A DNA stretch of 64,000 nucleotides from the NCBI GenBank assembly GCA_027487905.1, contig JAIYCR010000020.1:62001-126000 (forward strand). Reading direction: 5' to 3'. Made by a program: the position numbers and the translations under genes. The stretch is from Rubrivivax sp. (GTDB lineage Bacteria; Pseudomonadota; Gammaproteobacteria; Burkholderiales; Burkholderiaceae_C). The notes below the pieces were generated by a model. The model had not been told where the DNA came from and searched no databases. It saw nothing but the letters and a program-made list of their open reading frames with translations. This document shows positions 25,892 through 35,955 of the stretch, piece by piece (positions within the stretch are counted from its first letter, which is position 1; each line of letters begins with the position of its first letter).

Positions 25892-25922
25892 GAAGCCCGC
25901 ACGCGGCGGGCTTCGTCTTTCT
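25892..25922. terminator. Probable bidirectional terminator between DUF3579 and rpsT
   Basis: Perfect 9-bp stem GAAGCCCGC/GCGGGCTTC with a 5-base loop. On the plus strand GTCTTTCTT follows, serving the DUF3579 gene. On the minus strand TTGCATTGC follows, 40 bases after rpsT. Confidence 0.8.
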
Positions 25923-25954
25923 TCCAGCGAGCCGGCAAGCGGCTCGGCCGATGC

Positions 25955-26251
25955 TCAGGCGCCCAGCGCCTTGACCTTGGCGGACAGGCGGCTCTTGTAG
26001 CGAGCGGCCTTGTTGCGGTGGAAGATGCCCTTGGCGGCGATGGAGTCGATGACGACCTGGGCCGACTTGAAGGTGGCGGCCGCGACGGCCTTGTCACCGG
26101 TGGCAACCGCCTTCAGCACGCCCTTGATGGCCGTGCGGAAACGCGAACGCATGGCCGAGTTGGCCGCGTTGAGCTTCACGTCCTGACGGGCGCGCTTGCG
26201 GCCCGATGCGATGCGGACGGTTCTCTTCTTGGCTTTGGAGGATGTGGCCAT
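25955..26251 (-). CDS. rpsT: 30S ribosomal protein S20 (bS20)
   Basis: Small basic ribosomal protein of 98 residues that binds 16S rRNA early in 30S assembly. The N-terminus [20 protein letters not shown] and the following helical [22 protein letters not shown] are typical, and [17 protein letters not shown] closes the protein. Transcribed alone between a minus-strand TATACT box at 26306-26311 and the hairpin at 25892-25922. Divergent from murJ. Confidence 0.97.
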   Translation of the reverse strand: MATSSKAKKRTVRIASGRKRARQDVKLNAANSAMRSRFRTAIKGVLKAVATGDKAVAAATFKSAQVVIDSIAAKGIFHRNKAARYKSRLSAKVKALGA

Positions 26252-26305
26252 GGACGCTCTGGATGACGGGTTTGAAAAAGGAATTGGCGGGAAGAAAAGC
26301 CGACG

Positions 26306-26311
26306 AGTATA
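26306..26311 (-). promoter_or_regulatory. Likely -10 box of the rpsT promoter
   Basis: TATACT on the minus strand, 54 bases upstream of the rpsT start. The -35 region (17 bases further upstream) is GC-rich and not a good match. Confidence 0.5.
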
Positions 26312-26373
26312 GCAGGCGCGATGCAGGGTGCCCCCTAAACTCCCGGCCTGCGGGAAGACCCGCCGCTCCTCGA

Positions 26374-27930
<1,557 letters not shown>

Positions 27931-27944
27931 CCTACACTTTGAGG

Positions 27945-28958
27945 ATGCCGCTGTCGAATTGGCCCGGGTCGCCGGGCGCCTCCGGCCCGCAGGGTCCGGG
28001 CGATGCCTGGACCGCCCCGACCTCGCTCGACTACTTCGAGTCGCTTGTCGCGGAAGATGCCGGCCTGCCCCTCACCGAGGCCGCCGTGGCCATTGCCATG
28101 GACGACCACCCGGGCCTGGACGTGCAGTCCGTGCTGGCCCGCATCGACGCACTGGCCTGCACGCTCAAAGGCCGCATCCCGGCCGACAGCGTCCCGCTGC
28201 AGCGCCTTCGCTGGCTGAACCGCTTCTTCTTCCACGAGATGGGCTTCGCCGGCAACGTCAACGATTACTACGACCCGGACAACAGCTACCTGCACCGGGT
28301 GCTCGAGACGCGGCGGGGCATCCCGATCTCGCTGGCGGTGCTCTACATCGAACTGGCCAACCAGATCGGCCTGCAGGCCCGTGGCATCTCCTTCCCGGGC
28401 CACTTCCTGGTGAAGATGCGCATCCCCAACGGCGACCAGCCGGGCGAGGTGGTCATCGACCCCTTCACCGGCCGCTCGCTCGACCGCAGCGAGCTGGACG
28501 ACTGGCTCCGACCCTACCGGCAGCAGCAAGGGCTGGTGGGCGACGAGGAGGTGCCGCTGGGTCTTTTCCTGCAGGCGGCCACGTCCCGCTCGGTGCTGGC
28601 ACGGATGCTGCGCAATCTCAAGGAGGTGCACCGCAGCGCCGGCTCCGCGGCGCGCCTGCACGGTGTGTGCGAACGGCTGGTCCGCCTGATGCCCGATGTG
28701 CCGGCGGAGCGCCGCGACCGCGGCCTGGCGGCCATGGCGCTGGGCCTGCAGTCGCAGGCGCTGCAGGATCTCGGTCACTACCTGCTGGCCGAGCCCGAAG
28801 CCGCTGACCGGGCCGAGGTCGAGCGTTGCGCGGCTTCGTTGTCCGCCGGCGCTGCCGGTGGCGCGGCGGGCCCGGCCGGCCCGGCCGCGCTCACGCCCGC
28901 TGCGACGCTGGCCGGTCCGCCCCGGATGCGGGCGCGTGCGCAGCGTCCGCGCCACTGA
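27945..28958 (+). CDS. SirB1-like transglutaminase/TPR protein
   Basis: Product of 337 residues of the SirB1 family, with an N-terminal transglutaminase-like region (SYLHRVLETRRGIPISLAVLYIELANQIGL, then GISFPGHFLVKM, then VIDPFTGRSL) and a C-terminal helical repeat part (LRNLKEVHRS, LVRLMPD). The classical catalytic cysteine of transglutaminases is not evident, as in other SirB1 proteins. A low-complexity Ala/Gly/Pro tail ends the protein. It follows murJ closely and precedes the PerM-like gene by 15 bases. Biochemical role unknown. Confidence 0.87.
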   Translation: MPLSNWPGSPGASGPQGPGDAWTAPTSLDYFESLVAEDAGLPLTEAAVAIAMDDHPGLDVQSVLARIDALACTLKGRIPADSVPLQRLRWLNRFFFHEMGFAGNVNDYYDPDNSYLHRVLETRRGIPISLAVLYIELANQIGLQARGISFPGHFLVKMRIPNGDQPGEVVIDPFTGRSLDRSELDDWLRPYRQQQGLVGDEEVPLGLFLQAATSRSVLARMLRNLKEVHRSAGSAARLHGVCERLVRLMPDVPAERRDRGLAAMALGLQSQALQDLGHYLLAEPEAADRAEVERCAASLSAGAAGGAAGPAGPAALTPAATLAGPPRMRARAQRPRH

Positions 28959-28973
28959 GACGGGAAGCGGCCG

Positions 28974-30038
28974 ATGACGGCGCTGACACCCGCCCAGCGC
29001 CAGACCCTCACCTGGCTGGGCATGGCTGCGGCCGGCTTCTGGCTGCTGTGGCTGCTCGGCCCGGTGCTCACGCCCTTCATCGTGGGTGCGGTGCTGGCCT
29101 ATGCGCTTCACCCGGCGGTCGAGCGCCTGGCCGCGCGCGGCATGCCGCGGCTGCTGGCGGTGCTGGGCGTGGAGATCGTCTTCATCGTCGCCCTGCTGGC
29201 GGTGCTGCTGCTGATCGTGCCCATCATGACCCGCGAGCTGCCCCTGCTGCGCGAGCAGATCCCCACCCTGGCGGCGCGGCTGAACGACACCGTCTCGCCG
29301 TGGCTGGCGCAGTACGGCATCGCCGTCGCGCTGGACACCGACAGCATCAAGCGTTTCGTGCTGACCTACCTCGACGCGAACTTCGAGGAATGGCTGGCCG
29401 CCGCGCTCAGCTCGGCGCGCATCGGCGGCAGCATCGTGCTGTCCATCGTCGGCAATGCGGTGCTGGTGCCCGTGGTGCTGTTCTATCTGCTGATGGACTG
29501 GCCGCGCCTGGTGCAGCGCGCGCGTTCGCTGGTGCCGCCGCGCCTGCTGGCGCGCTTCATCGGTTTCACCGACGAGTGCGACGGCGTGCTCGGACAGTAC
29601 CTGCGCGGCCAGCTGCTGGTCATGGGCATCCTCGCGGTGTTCTACAGCGTCGGCCTGGCGCTCTTCGGCTTCGACCTGGCCGTGCCGGTGGGCGTGTTCA
29701 CCGGCCTGGCCATCTTCGTGCCCTACCTCGGCTACGGCCTGGGGCTGGTGCTCGCGCTGCTGGCCGGCGTGCTGCAGTTCTCGAGCCTCTACGGGCTGTT
29801 CGCGGTGGCGGTCGTCTACGGGGTGGGGCAGGTGGTGGAAAGCCTCTACCTGACGCCGCGCCTCGTGGGCGAGCGCATCGGAATGAACCCGCTGATGGTC
29901 ATCTTCGCGCTGCTCGCCTTCGGGCAGCTCTTCGGCTTCGTCGGCGTGCTGATCGCGCTGCCGGTGAGCGCGGTGCTGGTGGTGGCCGTGCGCCGCCTGA
30001 AGGCGGTGTACCTGGCCAGCCGCCTGTACGGCGGCTGA
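28974..30038 (+). CDS. AI-2E/PerM-family membrane transporter
   Basis: Integral membrane protein of 354 residues with about seven hydrophobic stretches. Family hallmarks are LTPFIVGAVLAYALHPAVERL, a soluble middle region, VVLFYLLMDWPRL, GQYLRGQLLVMGILAVFYSVGL, and the C-terminal PRLVGERIGMNPLMVIFALLAFGQLFGFVGVLIALP. The family (UPF0118) includes an autoinducer-2 exporter and sodium antiporters; the substrate here is not known. Located directly before hda, a common arrangement in betaproteobacteria. Confidence 0.9.
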   Translation: MTALTPAQRQTLTWLGMAAAGFWLLWLLGPVLTPFIVGAVLAYALHPAVERLAARGMPRLLAVLGVEIVFIVALLAVLLLIVPIMTRELPLLREQIPTLAARLNDTVSPWLAQYGIAVALDTDSIKRFVLTYLDANFEEWLAAALSSARIGGSIVLSIVGNAVLVPVVLFYLLMDWPRLVQRARSLVPPRLLARFIGFTDECDGVLGQYLRGQLLVMGILAVFYSVGLALFGFDLAVPVGVFTGLAIFVPYLGYGLGLVLALLAGVLQFSSLYGLFAVAVVYGVGQVVESLYLTPRLVGERIGMNPLMVIFALLAFGQLFGFVGVLIALPVSAVLVVAVRRLKAVYLASRLYGG

Positions 30039-30051
30039 GGCAGGACCGGCG

Positions 30052-30795
30052 ATGCGGCAGCTTCCCCTGGCGATCGGCCACCGCGGCCTGGCCACCTTCG
30101 ACACCTTCGAGCCGGGCGACAACCGGGCGCTTCTGGCCGCGTTGCAGGCCTGGCTCGACCGCTGGGCCCGCACCCGCGACCTCGACCACGCGCCATCGCG
30201 CGGCGCCCCGCCGCTGTACCTCTGGGGTCCCTCGGGCAGCGGCAAGACCCACCTGCTGACCGCCCTGGTGGCTGCAGTGCAGGCCGCCGGCGGCCGGGCG
30301 GCCTGGCTGCACGACCTGCCGGGTGCTGCCGAACCGGCCGACGCCGACCCGTCCCCTGGGCTGCTCGACCGAAGCCTGGACCTGCTGCTCATCGACGACA
30401 GCCATGCGCTGGACGCCGCAGGCCAGCAGCGCGCCTTCGCCGCCTTCGTCGAGGCGGCGGACGCGGGTTTCGCCATCGTCGCGGCCGGCCGTTCGCCGCC
30501 GGTGGACCTGCCCGTGCGGGAAGACCTTCGCACGCGCCTGGGCTGGGGCGAGATCCACCCGGTGCGGCCGCTGTCGGAAGCCGAGACCCGCGCGGCGCTG
30601 CGGCAGGAGGCCGACCGCCGCGGCATCTTCCTGGGCGACGAGGTCATGGCCTGGCTGCTCACCCGCTACCAGCGCGACCTGCGCTCGCTGATGGCGCTGC
30701 TCGACCGCCTGGATGCCTACGCGCTCACCCACCAGCGGGCGGTGACGCTGCCGCTGCTGCGGCGCATGCTCGAGGAAGAAGGGCGCCTGCCTTGA
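30052..30795 (+). CDS. hda: DnaA-homologue regulator Hda
   Basis: Regulatory inactivator of DnaA (247 residues) that, with the DNA-loaded clamp, promotes DnaA-ATP hydrolysis. The N-terminal MRQLPLAI fits the beta-clamp-binding QLxL motif. Walker A GPSGSGKT is at 59-66 and Walker B LLLIDDSHAL follows. The arginine-finger region and sensor 2 (RYQRDLRSLMALLDRLDAYAL) are also present. It lacks the DnaA DNA-binding domain, as expected. Fourteen bases after the PerM-like gene. Confidence 0.93.
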   Translation: MRQLPLAIGHRGLATFDTFEPGDNRALLAALQAWLDRWARTRDLDHAPSRGAPPLYLWGPSGSGKTHLLTALVAAVQAAGGRAAWLHDLPGAAEPADADPSPGLLDRSLDLLLIDDSHALDAAGQQRAFAAFVEAADAGFAIVAAGRSPPVDLPVREDLRTRLGWGEIHPVRPLSEAETRAALRQEADRRGIFLGDEVMAWLLTRYQRDLRSLMALLDRLDAYALTHQRAVTLPLLRRMLEEEGRLP

Positions 30796-30847
30796 CCTCC
30801 GTCCGAACCCGCTCGTTCCCGCCCCCGTGGCCCACCGTCCGTTGCCG

Positions 30848-31516
30848 ATGAACCTCTGCCTCTTCGACCTCGACCACACCCTGGTGCCCATCGACTCCGA
30901 CCACGCCTGGGGCGACTTCATGGTGTCCCTCGGCTGGGTCGACGCCGACACCTTCAAGGCGCGCAACGACGCCTTCTACGCCGACTACCAGCGCGGCGAA
31001 CTGGACATCCACGCCTACGTGGCCTTCTCCACCGGGCCGCTGCAGGTTCGCGCCCCCGCCGAGCGCGACGCGGCGCATGCGCGCTACATGCAGCAGGTGG
31101 TCGAGCCGGCGATCCGTCCCGAGGCGCGCGAACTCGTCGAGCGGCACCGCAACGCGGGCGACCTGATCGCCATCGTCACCGCCACCAACGAGTTCGTCAC
31201 CGGGCCGATCGCGCGGGCCTTCGGCGTGGACCACCTGATCGCCGTGCGGCTGCAGCGCGGCCCGGGCGATACCATCAGCGGCCGGATCGACGGCGTGCCC
31301 AGCTACCAGGGCGGCAAGGTGACGCGCTGCACCGAGTGGCTGGCCAGCCTCGGACACCGCTGGCAGGACTTCGACCGCGTCAGCGTCTACAGCGATTCGG
31401 CCAACGATCTGCCCCTGCTCGAGCAGGCCACCGATGCGGTGGCGACCAACCCGTCGCCCGCCCTGGAACGCATCGCCACTGAGCGCGGCTGGCGCATCCT
31501 CCGACTGTTTGCATGA
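30848..31516 (+). CDS. HAD-superfamily (IB) phosphatase, SerB-like
   Basis: Hydrolase of 222 residues with the HAD motifs: nucleophile FDLDHTL near the N-terminus, IVTATNEFVTGPIA (motif II), KVTRCTEWL and VYSDSANDLPLLE (motif IV acidic pair). Resembles the phosphoserine-phosphatase-like IB group common next to pcnB in betaproteobacteria. I start at ATG 30848, where homology begins; an in-frame GTG at 30827 would add seven residues. Its stop overlaps the pcnB start (ATGA). Substrate unknown. Confidence 0.88.
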   Translation: MNLCLFDLDHTLVPIDSDHAWGDFMVSLGWVDADTFKARNDAFYADYQRGELDIHAYVAFSTGPLQVRAPAERDAAHARYMQQVVEPAIRPEARELVERHRNAGDLIAIVTATNEFVTGPIARAFGVDHLIAVRLQRGPGDTISGRIDGVPSYQGGKVTRCTEWLASLGHRWQDFDRVSVYSDSANDLPLLEQATDAVATNPSPALERIATERGWRILRLFA

Positions 31517-33393
31517 TCAAGAAGTTCATCGACCGCCTGCTGGGCAAGAAGAGCGCCCCCTCCGTCGCCGCCGGTGAGGCGGCCACGGCCGCGCCACCGG
31601 CGGTGGTGCACGGCCAGCGGCTGGAGATCGGCGCCGACGAGCACCGGATCGACCCGCGCCTGGTCGACGAGCGGGCGGTCAAGGTGGTCAACACGCTGGC
31701 CGATGCGGGCTTCGAGGCCTACATCGTCGGCGGTGCGGTGCGCGACCTCGCCGTGGGCCTGAAGCCCAAGGATTTCGACGTCGCCACGGACGCCACGCCC
31801 GAGCAGGTCAAGGCGCTGTTCCGCCGGGCCTTCATCATCGGCCGGCGCTTCCGCATCGTGCACGTCGTGTTCGGCCGCGGCCGCGAGCACGAGGTCATCG
31901 AGGTGTCCACCTTCCGCGCGCAGGTCGATTCCGCCGACAGCGCGCAGGTGACGGGCAACGAACGCACCGCCAAGGGACAGCTGGCCGATCGCACCCACGC
32001 GGTGGATGCCGAGGGTCGGGTGCTGCGCGACAACGTCTGGGGCCCGCAGGACCAGGACGCCGCCCGGCGCGACTTCACCGTCAACGCGATGTACTACGAC
32101 CCCCGCCGCCAGGTGGTGGTCGACTACCACGGCGGTCTGCGCGATGCCCGGGCCCGGGTGCTGCGCATGATCGGCGACCCGGCCACCCGCTACCGCGAGG
32201 ACCCGGTCCGCATCATCCGAGTGGTGCGATTCGCGGCCAAGCTCGGCTTCGAGATCGACCCGGCCACGCGGGCGCCGATGCGCTCGATGGCCCCGCTGCT
32301 GGACAACATTCCGCAGAGCCGCCTGTTCGACGAGATGATCAAGCTGCTTCAGACCGGCCACGCGCTGGCCAGCATCGAGGAGCTGCACAAGCAGGGCCTG
32401 CACCAGGGGGTCTTCCCCATCCTGGACGTGGTGCTCAGCGAAGCCCACCGCCACGACGGCCGGGAGAAGTTCGTCAAGCTCGCGCTGTCCGACACCGACC
32501 GCCGGGTTTCCGAGGGCAAGCCGGTGGCGCCGAGCTATCTGCTCGCCGCGATGCTGTGGCACGAGGTCACCCGCCGCTGGGAGCAGCTCAAGGCCGGGGG
32601 CGAGGCGCCGTTCAATGCGCTGCAGCAGGCGGTGGACGAGGTCTTCGATGCGCGCATCGGCGACATCTCCGGACGCGGCAAGCTGGCGGCGGACATGCGC
32701 GAGATCTGGCTGATGCAGCCGCGCTTCGAGCGCCGCTCGGGCAGCGCACCCTTCACGCTCGTCGAGCAGCCCCGCTTCCGCGCCGGTTTCGACTTCCTGC
32801 GGCTGCGTGCCGATGCCGGCGAGCTCGACCCGGAGCTGGCCACCTGGTGGGAGCGTTTCTCGCTGGCTGACCTCGCGCAGCGCGAGGCGCTGGTCGAGGC
32901 GCTCAGGCCCTCGGGCGTGCAGCGCAAGGCCGGCGGCGGTCGGCGCCGTGTCGCCGCGGCGGCCAACGCCGACGAAGCGGGCCGATCGGGCGATGCACCG
33001 GACACCGCTGCGGCCCCCCGGCAGGCCCGCTTGCCGCTGGACGAGCCGGAGGCGCACCGCGACGAAGTCCCCGGCAACTCCGAATCCGCCGAGCCGCTGT
33101 CCACACCCGCCCGGCGCGGCCGACGCCCGGCCCGCCGCGTCGATCTGGAACTCGATTTCGATGCCCAGGCCGGTGGCGCCGGGTCCACCCCGGCAGCGCC
33201 CGCGCCCGGCGGCGATCCAGCCGCCTCGGATGAAGGCGACGAGGCCGACTTCCCCCCTGGCAGCGAGGCGCCCGCCCGCAAGCGCCGCCGGCGCCGCCGC
33301 AAGCCGGCCGGGGAGGGCGGTGGCGCCACCGACGCAGCGCCCGCCTCCGACGCGCCGAGCGCAGCGCGGTCCCAGCCCGGCCATGGGGACTGA
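31513..33393 (+). CDS. pcnB: Poly(A) polymerase I
   Basis: Adds poly(A) tails to RNA 3' ends, aiding decay. The 626-residue protein has the nucleotidyltransferase core with YIVGGAVRDLAVG (Gly73-Gly74) and DFDVATDA (Asp87, Asp89), then the HIIGRRFRIVHV-type helix, DPATRYREDPVRIIR and the RNA-binding middle. The last 160 or so residues are low-complexity, Ala/Pro-rich with basic clusters ending in RKRRRRRRK. That tail is longer than in the E. coli enzyme, though basic tails are typical of PcnB. It overlaps the HAD gene at its start and folK at its end. Confidence 0.94.
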   Translation: MIKKFIDRLLGKKSAPSVAAGEAATAAPPAVVHGQRLEIGADEHRIDPRLVDERAVKVVNTLADAGFEAYIVGGAVRDLAVGLKPKDFDVATDATPEQVKALFRRAFIIGRRFRIVHVVFGRGREHEVIEVSTFRAQVDSADSAQVTGNERTAKGQLADRTHAVDAEGRVLRDNVWGPQDQDAARRDFTVNAMYYDPRRQVVVDYHGGLRDARARVLRMIGDPATRYREDPVRIIRVVRFAAKLGFEIDPATRAPMRSMAPLLDNIPQSRLFDEMIKLLQTGHALASIEELHKQGLHQGVFPILDVVLSEAHRHDGREKFVKLALSDTDRRVSEGKPVAPSYLLAAMLWHEVTRRWEQLKAGGEAPFNALQQAVDEVFDARIGDISGRGKLAADMREIWLMQPRFERRSGSAPFTLVEQPRFRAGFDFLRLRADAGELDPELATWWERFSLADLAQREALVEALRPSGVQRKAGGGRRRVAAAANADEAGRSGDAPDTAAAPRQARLPLDEPEAHRDEVPGNSESAEPLSTPARRGRRPARRVDLELDFDAQAGGAGSTPAAPAPGGDPAASDEGDEADFPPGSEAPARKRRRRRRKPAGEGGGATDAAPASDAPSAARSQPGHGD

Positions 33394-33868
33394 ACGCGCC
33401 TTCGTCGGCATCGGTGCCAACCTCGGCCAGCCGGTGCTGGCCGTTCGCCAGGCGGCGCTCGCGCTGGCCGGCCTTCGCGGGGCGGCTGCCTTCGAGCTGT
33501 CGCCGCTTTACCGGACCGCGCCGGTGGACGCGAGCGGTCCTGACTTCATCAACGCGGTGGCCGCCTTCGACACGGACGCCGATCCGGCCTGGCTGCTCGC
33601 GGCCCTGCAGGACATCGAACGCTCGCATGGGCGAGAGCGGCCTTTCCGCAACGCGCCGCGCACGCTCGACCTCGATCTGCTGCTGCTCGGGCAGCGGGTG
33701 GTGGACGAGCCCGGGCTCACCGTCCCCCACCCCCGCCTGCACCAGCGGGCCTTCGTGCTCAGGCCCCTGCTCGACCTGGAGCCGCACGCGCACATCCCCG
33801 GCCTGGGCCGGGCGGCCCTGCTGCTGCCGTCGGTCGAGGGCCAGGCGCTGGAGCGCCTGCCAGCCTGA
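33383..33868 (+). CDS. folK: 2-amino-4-hydroxy-6-hydroxymethyldihydropteridine pyrophosphokinase
   Basis: HPPK of folate synthesis, 161 residues, transferring pyrophosphate from ATP to the pterin. Diagnostic text: AFVGIGANLGQP, LSPLYRTAPVDASGPDFINAVAAF, and RPFRNAPRTLDLDLLLLG with the metal-binding aspartates, then LTVPHPRLHQRAFVLRPL. The ATG at 33383 lies within the last codons of pcnB (11-base overlap), implying coupling. Confidence 0.94.
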   Translation: MGTERAFVGIGANLGQPVLAVRQAALALAGLRGAAAFELSPLYRTAPVDASGPDFINAVAAFDTDADPAWLLAALQDIERSHGRERPFRNAPRTLDLDLLLLGQRVVDEPGLTVPHPRLHQRAFVLRPLLDLEPHAHIPGLGRAALLLPSVEGQALERLPA

Positions 33869-33930
33869 GGCTGCGGCCTCTTCGCGTCGCGCCCTCCACC
33901 CGACCGTTCCGTCCCTTCGACGACAACCGC

Positions 33931-34311
33931 ATGTCCATCCTCGGCGCCTGGTTCGGTCAGACGGTGTTCGGCATCCCGCTGGCCACCGTGCTGCTGCTGA
34001 CGGCCAGCAACGTGTTCATGACCATCGCCTGGTACGGACACCTTCGGCATGCCGCCACCACGCCGTGGCTGGTGGCCGCGCTGGTGAGCTGGGGCATCGC
34101 GCTGTTCGAGTACCTGCTGCAGGTGCCGGCCAACCGCATCGGCCATGCGGCGGGCGTGTCGCTCGCGCAGCTGAAGATCCTGCAGGAGGTGATCACGCTC
34201 AGCGTGTTCGTGCCCTTCGCCATCTTCGTGATGCACGAGCCTTTCAAGCTCGACTACCTCTGGGCGGGCCTTTGCCTGGTGGGTGCCGTGTACTTCATCT
34301 TCCGCAGCTGA
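33931..34311 (+). CDS. DMT-superfamily DUF486 membrane protein
   Basis: Small inner-membrane protein of 126 residues with four hydrophobic segments. Family motifs are LLTASNVFMTIAWYGHL, ALFEYLLQVPANRIGH, QLKILQEVITLSVF and FKLDYLWAGLCLVGAVYFIFR, matching DUF486 of the drug/metabolite transporter superfamily. Substrate unknown. It sits between folK and the deoxynucleoside kinase gene, and the kinase ribosome-binding site lies in the few bases after its stop. Confidence 0.88.
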   Translation: MSILGAWFGQTVFGIPLATVLLLTASNVFMTIAWYGHLRHAATTPWLVAALVSWGIALFEYLLQVPANRIGHAAGVSLAQLKILQEVITLSVFVPFAIFVMHEPFKLDYLWAGLCLVGAVYFIFRS

Positions 34312-34313
34312 AC

Positions 34314-34317
34314 GGAG
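34314..34317 (+). promoter_or_regulatory. Shine-Dalgarno that points to a CTG start for the deoxynucleoside kinase
   Basis: GGAG at 34314-34317 lies 6 bases before the CTG at 34324, ideal spacing. The first conventional start, GTG at 34348, is 30 bases away and would leave only three residues before the P-loop. Confidence 0.6.
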
Positions 34318-34323
34318 CCGACG

Positions 34324-34980
34324 CTGGACCTCGCAAGCCTGCACCATGTGGCCATCGAAGGTCCGATCGGCGCGGGCAAGACCAGCCTGGCGCGGCGCCT
34401 GGCCGACCACCTGGGTGGACGACTGCTGCTGGAAGCACCCGAGGCCAACCCCTACCTCGAGCGCTTCTACGCCGATGCGCCGGGCTTCGCGCTGCACACG
34501 CAGCTGGCCTTCCTGCGCCACCGGGCCGATCAGGTGCGCGTGCTCGGCGAGCGCGACGGGCCGGTCTGGGTCAGCGACTTCCTCTTCGACAAGGACGCCC
34601 TGTTCGCGCAGCTCACCCTCGCGCCCGATGAACTGGCCGCCTACCGGGTCGAACACCGGCGGGTCGCAGAGGCGCTGGCACGCGTGCTGCCCCCACCCGA
34701 CCTGGTGATCTGGCTGCGGGCCCCGGTGGGCACTCTGCAGGCCCGCATCCGCCGGCGCGGCATCCCGATGGAGCAAGGCATCGCCGATGCCTACCTGCTG
34801 GCCTTGTCAGGCGCCTACGAGCGGCACTTCGCGTCCTACGACGCCGCGCCCGTGCTGGCGGTCGACGCGGCCCTCGACCCCATCGACGCCGACACGGCAC
34901 CCAGGGATTTCGACCGCCTGCTCCAGCGGATCGCGTCGCTGCCTCCGCCGCCGATTCAGCCCGCCGCGAATTCGAAATAG
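34324..34980 (+). CDS. Deoxynucleoside kinase family protein
   Basis: Phosphorylates deoxynucleosides in nucleotide salvage. The P-loop EGPIGAGKTSLARRL, SDFLFDKDALFA (the DRS-like region), and LVIWLRAPVGTLQARIRRRG with the RRxRGxPME-type lid are visible. No ATG exists in the right place: conserved sequence LDLASLHHVAIEG extends upstream of the GTG at 34348 to a CTG at 34324, which has a good ribosome-binding site. I therefore take CTG as the likely start (218 residues); if only ATG/GTG/TTG is allowed, the gene starts at 34348. Its 3' end overlaps the convergent TM2 gene by 25 bases. Confidence 0.82.
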   Translation: MDLASLHHVAIEGPIGAGKTSLARRLADHLGGRLLLEAPEANPYLERFYADAPGFALHTQLAFLRHRADQVRVLGERDGPVWVSDFLFDKDALFAQLTLAPDELAAYRVEHRRVAEALARVLPPPDLVIWLRAPVGTLQARIRRRGIPMEQGIADAYLLALSGAYERHFASYDAAPVLAVDAALDPIDADTAPRDFDRLLQRIASLPPPPIQPAANSK

Positions 34981-35399
34981 CGCTGGGCGCTGAAGGCGAT
35001 GGTGGCCATCAGCACGCCGGCGCCGAGCAGCAGCGCAGCGATGACCCCCAGGATGGCGGTCCAGCCGCTGGCGGGTGGGTCGTCCCGACCGGGGTTGAAG
35101 CGGGCGTGCCACTTCTCGTCGGGGGTGAGCCCGCAGATCAGCGCGGCCAGCATCGACGCGCTCAGCGTCAGGCCCAGCAGGGGCATCATCATCCAGGCCG
35201 CCCGGTCGTCCTGGCCGAAGTCGAGCACCCGCTGGATGCCCAGCACGCCCACCACCGTGGGCAGCGGAAACAGCCAGCCCCAGGGGTCGCGCAGGCCATG
35301 CAGGTAGAAGCGGTGCAGGCCGAGCGAGCCGCCGATCAGCGCGATCCAGGTGGCCAGCGTCTTGGAGCGGTAGGGACCGCGCGGGCGTTCATCGGCCAT
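34956..35399 (-). CDS. TM2 domain membrane protein
   Basis: Inner-membrane protein of 147 residues. The N-terminal basic segment and SKTLATWIALIGGSLGLHRFYLHG match the TM2 domain, and two further hydrophobic hairpins follow (MMMPLLGLTLSASMLAALICGL and AILGVIAALLLGAGVLMATIAF, in part). Function of the family is not known. It is downstream of a GNAT gene with an 11-base overlap, and its 3' end overlaps the kinase gene on the other strand. Confidence 0.83.
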   Translation of the reverse strand: MADERPRGPYRSKTLATWIALIGGSLGLHRFYLHGLRDPWGWLFPLPTVVGVLGIQRVLDFGQDDRAAWMMMPLLGLTLSASMLAALICGLTPDEKWHARFNPGRDDPPASGWTAILGVIAALLLGAGVLMATIAFSAQRYFEFAAG

Positions 35400-35916
35400 C
35401 GGCGGGTACCTCCTGGTCGCCGGCGCCCAGCGCTCGCTGCATCATCACCACGTCCAGCCAGCGCCCCAGCTTCCACCCGGCCGATCGAAGCTGCCCCGCC
35501 GGCTCGAACCCGAGCGCACGGTGCAGCGCCACCGATGCGAGATTGGCGCTGTCGCCGATCACCGCCACCATCTGCCGCGCGCCGGCCACCTCGCAGCGCG
35601 CCATCAACTCGGCCAGCAGCAGGCGCCCGACACCGCGGCCGGTGGCCTCGGGGCTCAGGTAGATCGAATCCTCCACGCAGAAGCGGAAGGCGCGTCGGGG
35701 CCGGAAGAGGTTGGCATAGGCATAGCCGACCACCCGGCCCTGGTCCTCGGCCACCAGCCAGGGCCAGCCGTTGGCGAGCACCGCGCTTCGCCGCTGCGCC
35801 ATCTCGGCCTCGTCGGGCGGGTCCAGTTCGAAGGTTCCGGTGCCATGGGTGACGTTCCATCCATAGACGGCCGTCACGGCGTGGATGTCGGCGGGAGTGC
35901 TGGGTCGAATGATCAT
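35389..35916 (-). CDS. GNAT acetyltransferase, phosphinothricin-acetyltransferase-like
   Basis: Product of 175 residues of the PAT/Bar-like GNAT group, which acetylates small amino compounds with acetyl-CoA. Features: MIIRPSTPADIHAVTAVYGWNV, GTGTFELDPPDEAEM, YAYANLFRPRRAFRFCVEDSIYLSP, GRGVGRLLLAELM (acetyl-CoA loop) and SVALHRALGFEPAGQL. Many such enzymes act on methionine sulfoximine or similar toxins; the substrate here is not known. Overlaps the TM2 gene by 11 bases. Confidence 0.88.
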   Translation of the reverse strand: MIIRPSTPADIHAVTAVYGWNVTHGTGTFELDPPDEAEMAQRRSAVLANGWPWLVAEDQGRVVGYAYANLFRPRRAFRFCVEDSIYLSPEATGRGVGRLLLAELMARCEVAGARQMVAVIGDSANLASVALHRALGFEPAGQLRSAGWKLGRWLDVVMMQRALGAGDQEVPADGR

Positions 35917-35955
35917 GCGAAGCGTGTTGTGGGCGGTGGTGGCGTCCAGTCAGTT

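Noticed and set aside
27933-27938. TACACT as a -10 box for the SirB1-like gene
   Set aside because: It is only 6 bases before the ATG and has no -35 partner; co-transcription with murJ is more likely.
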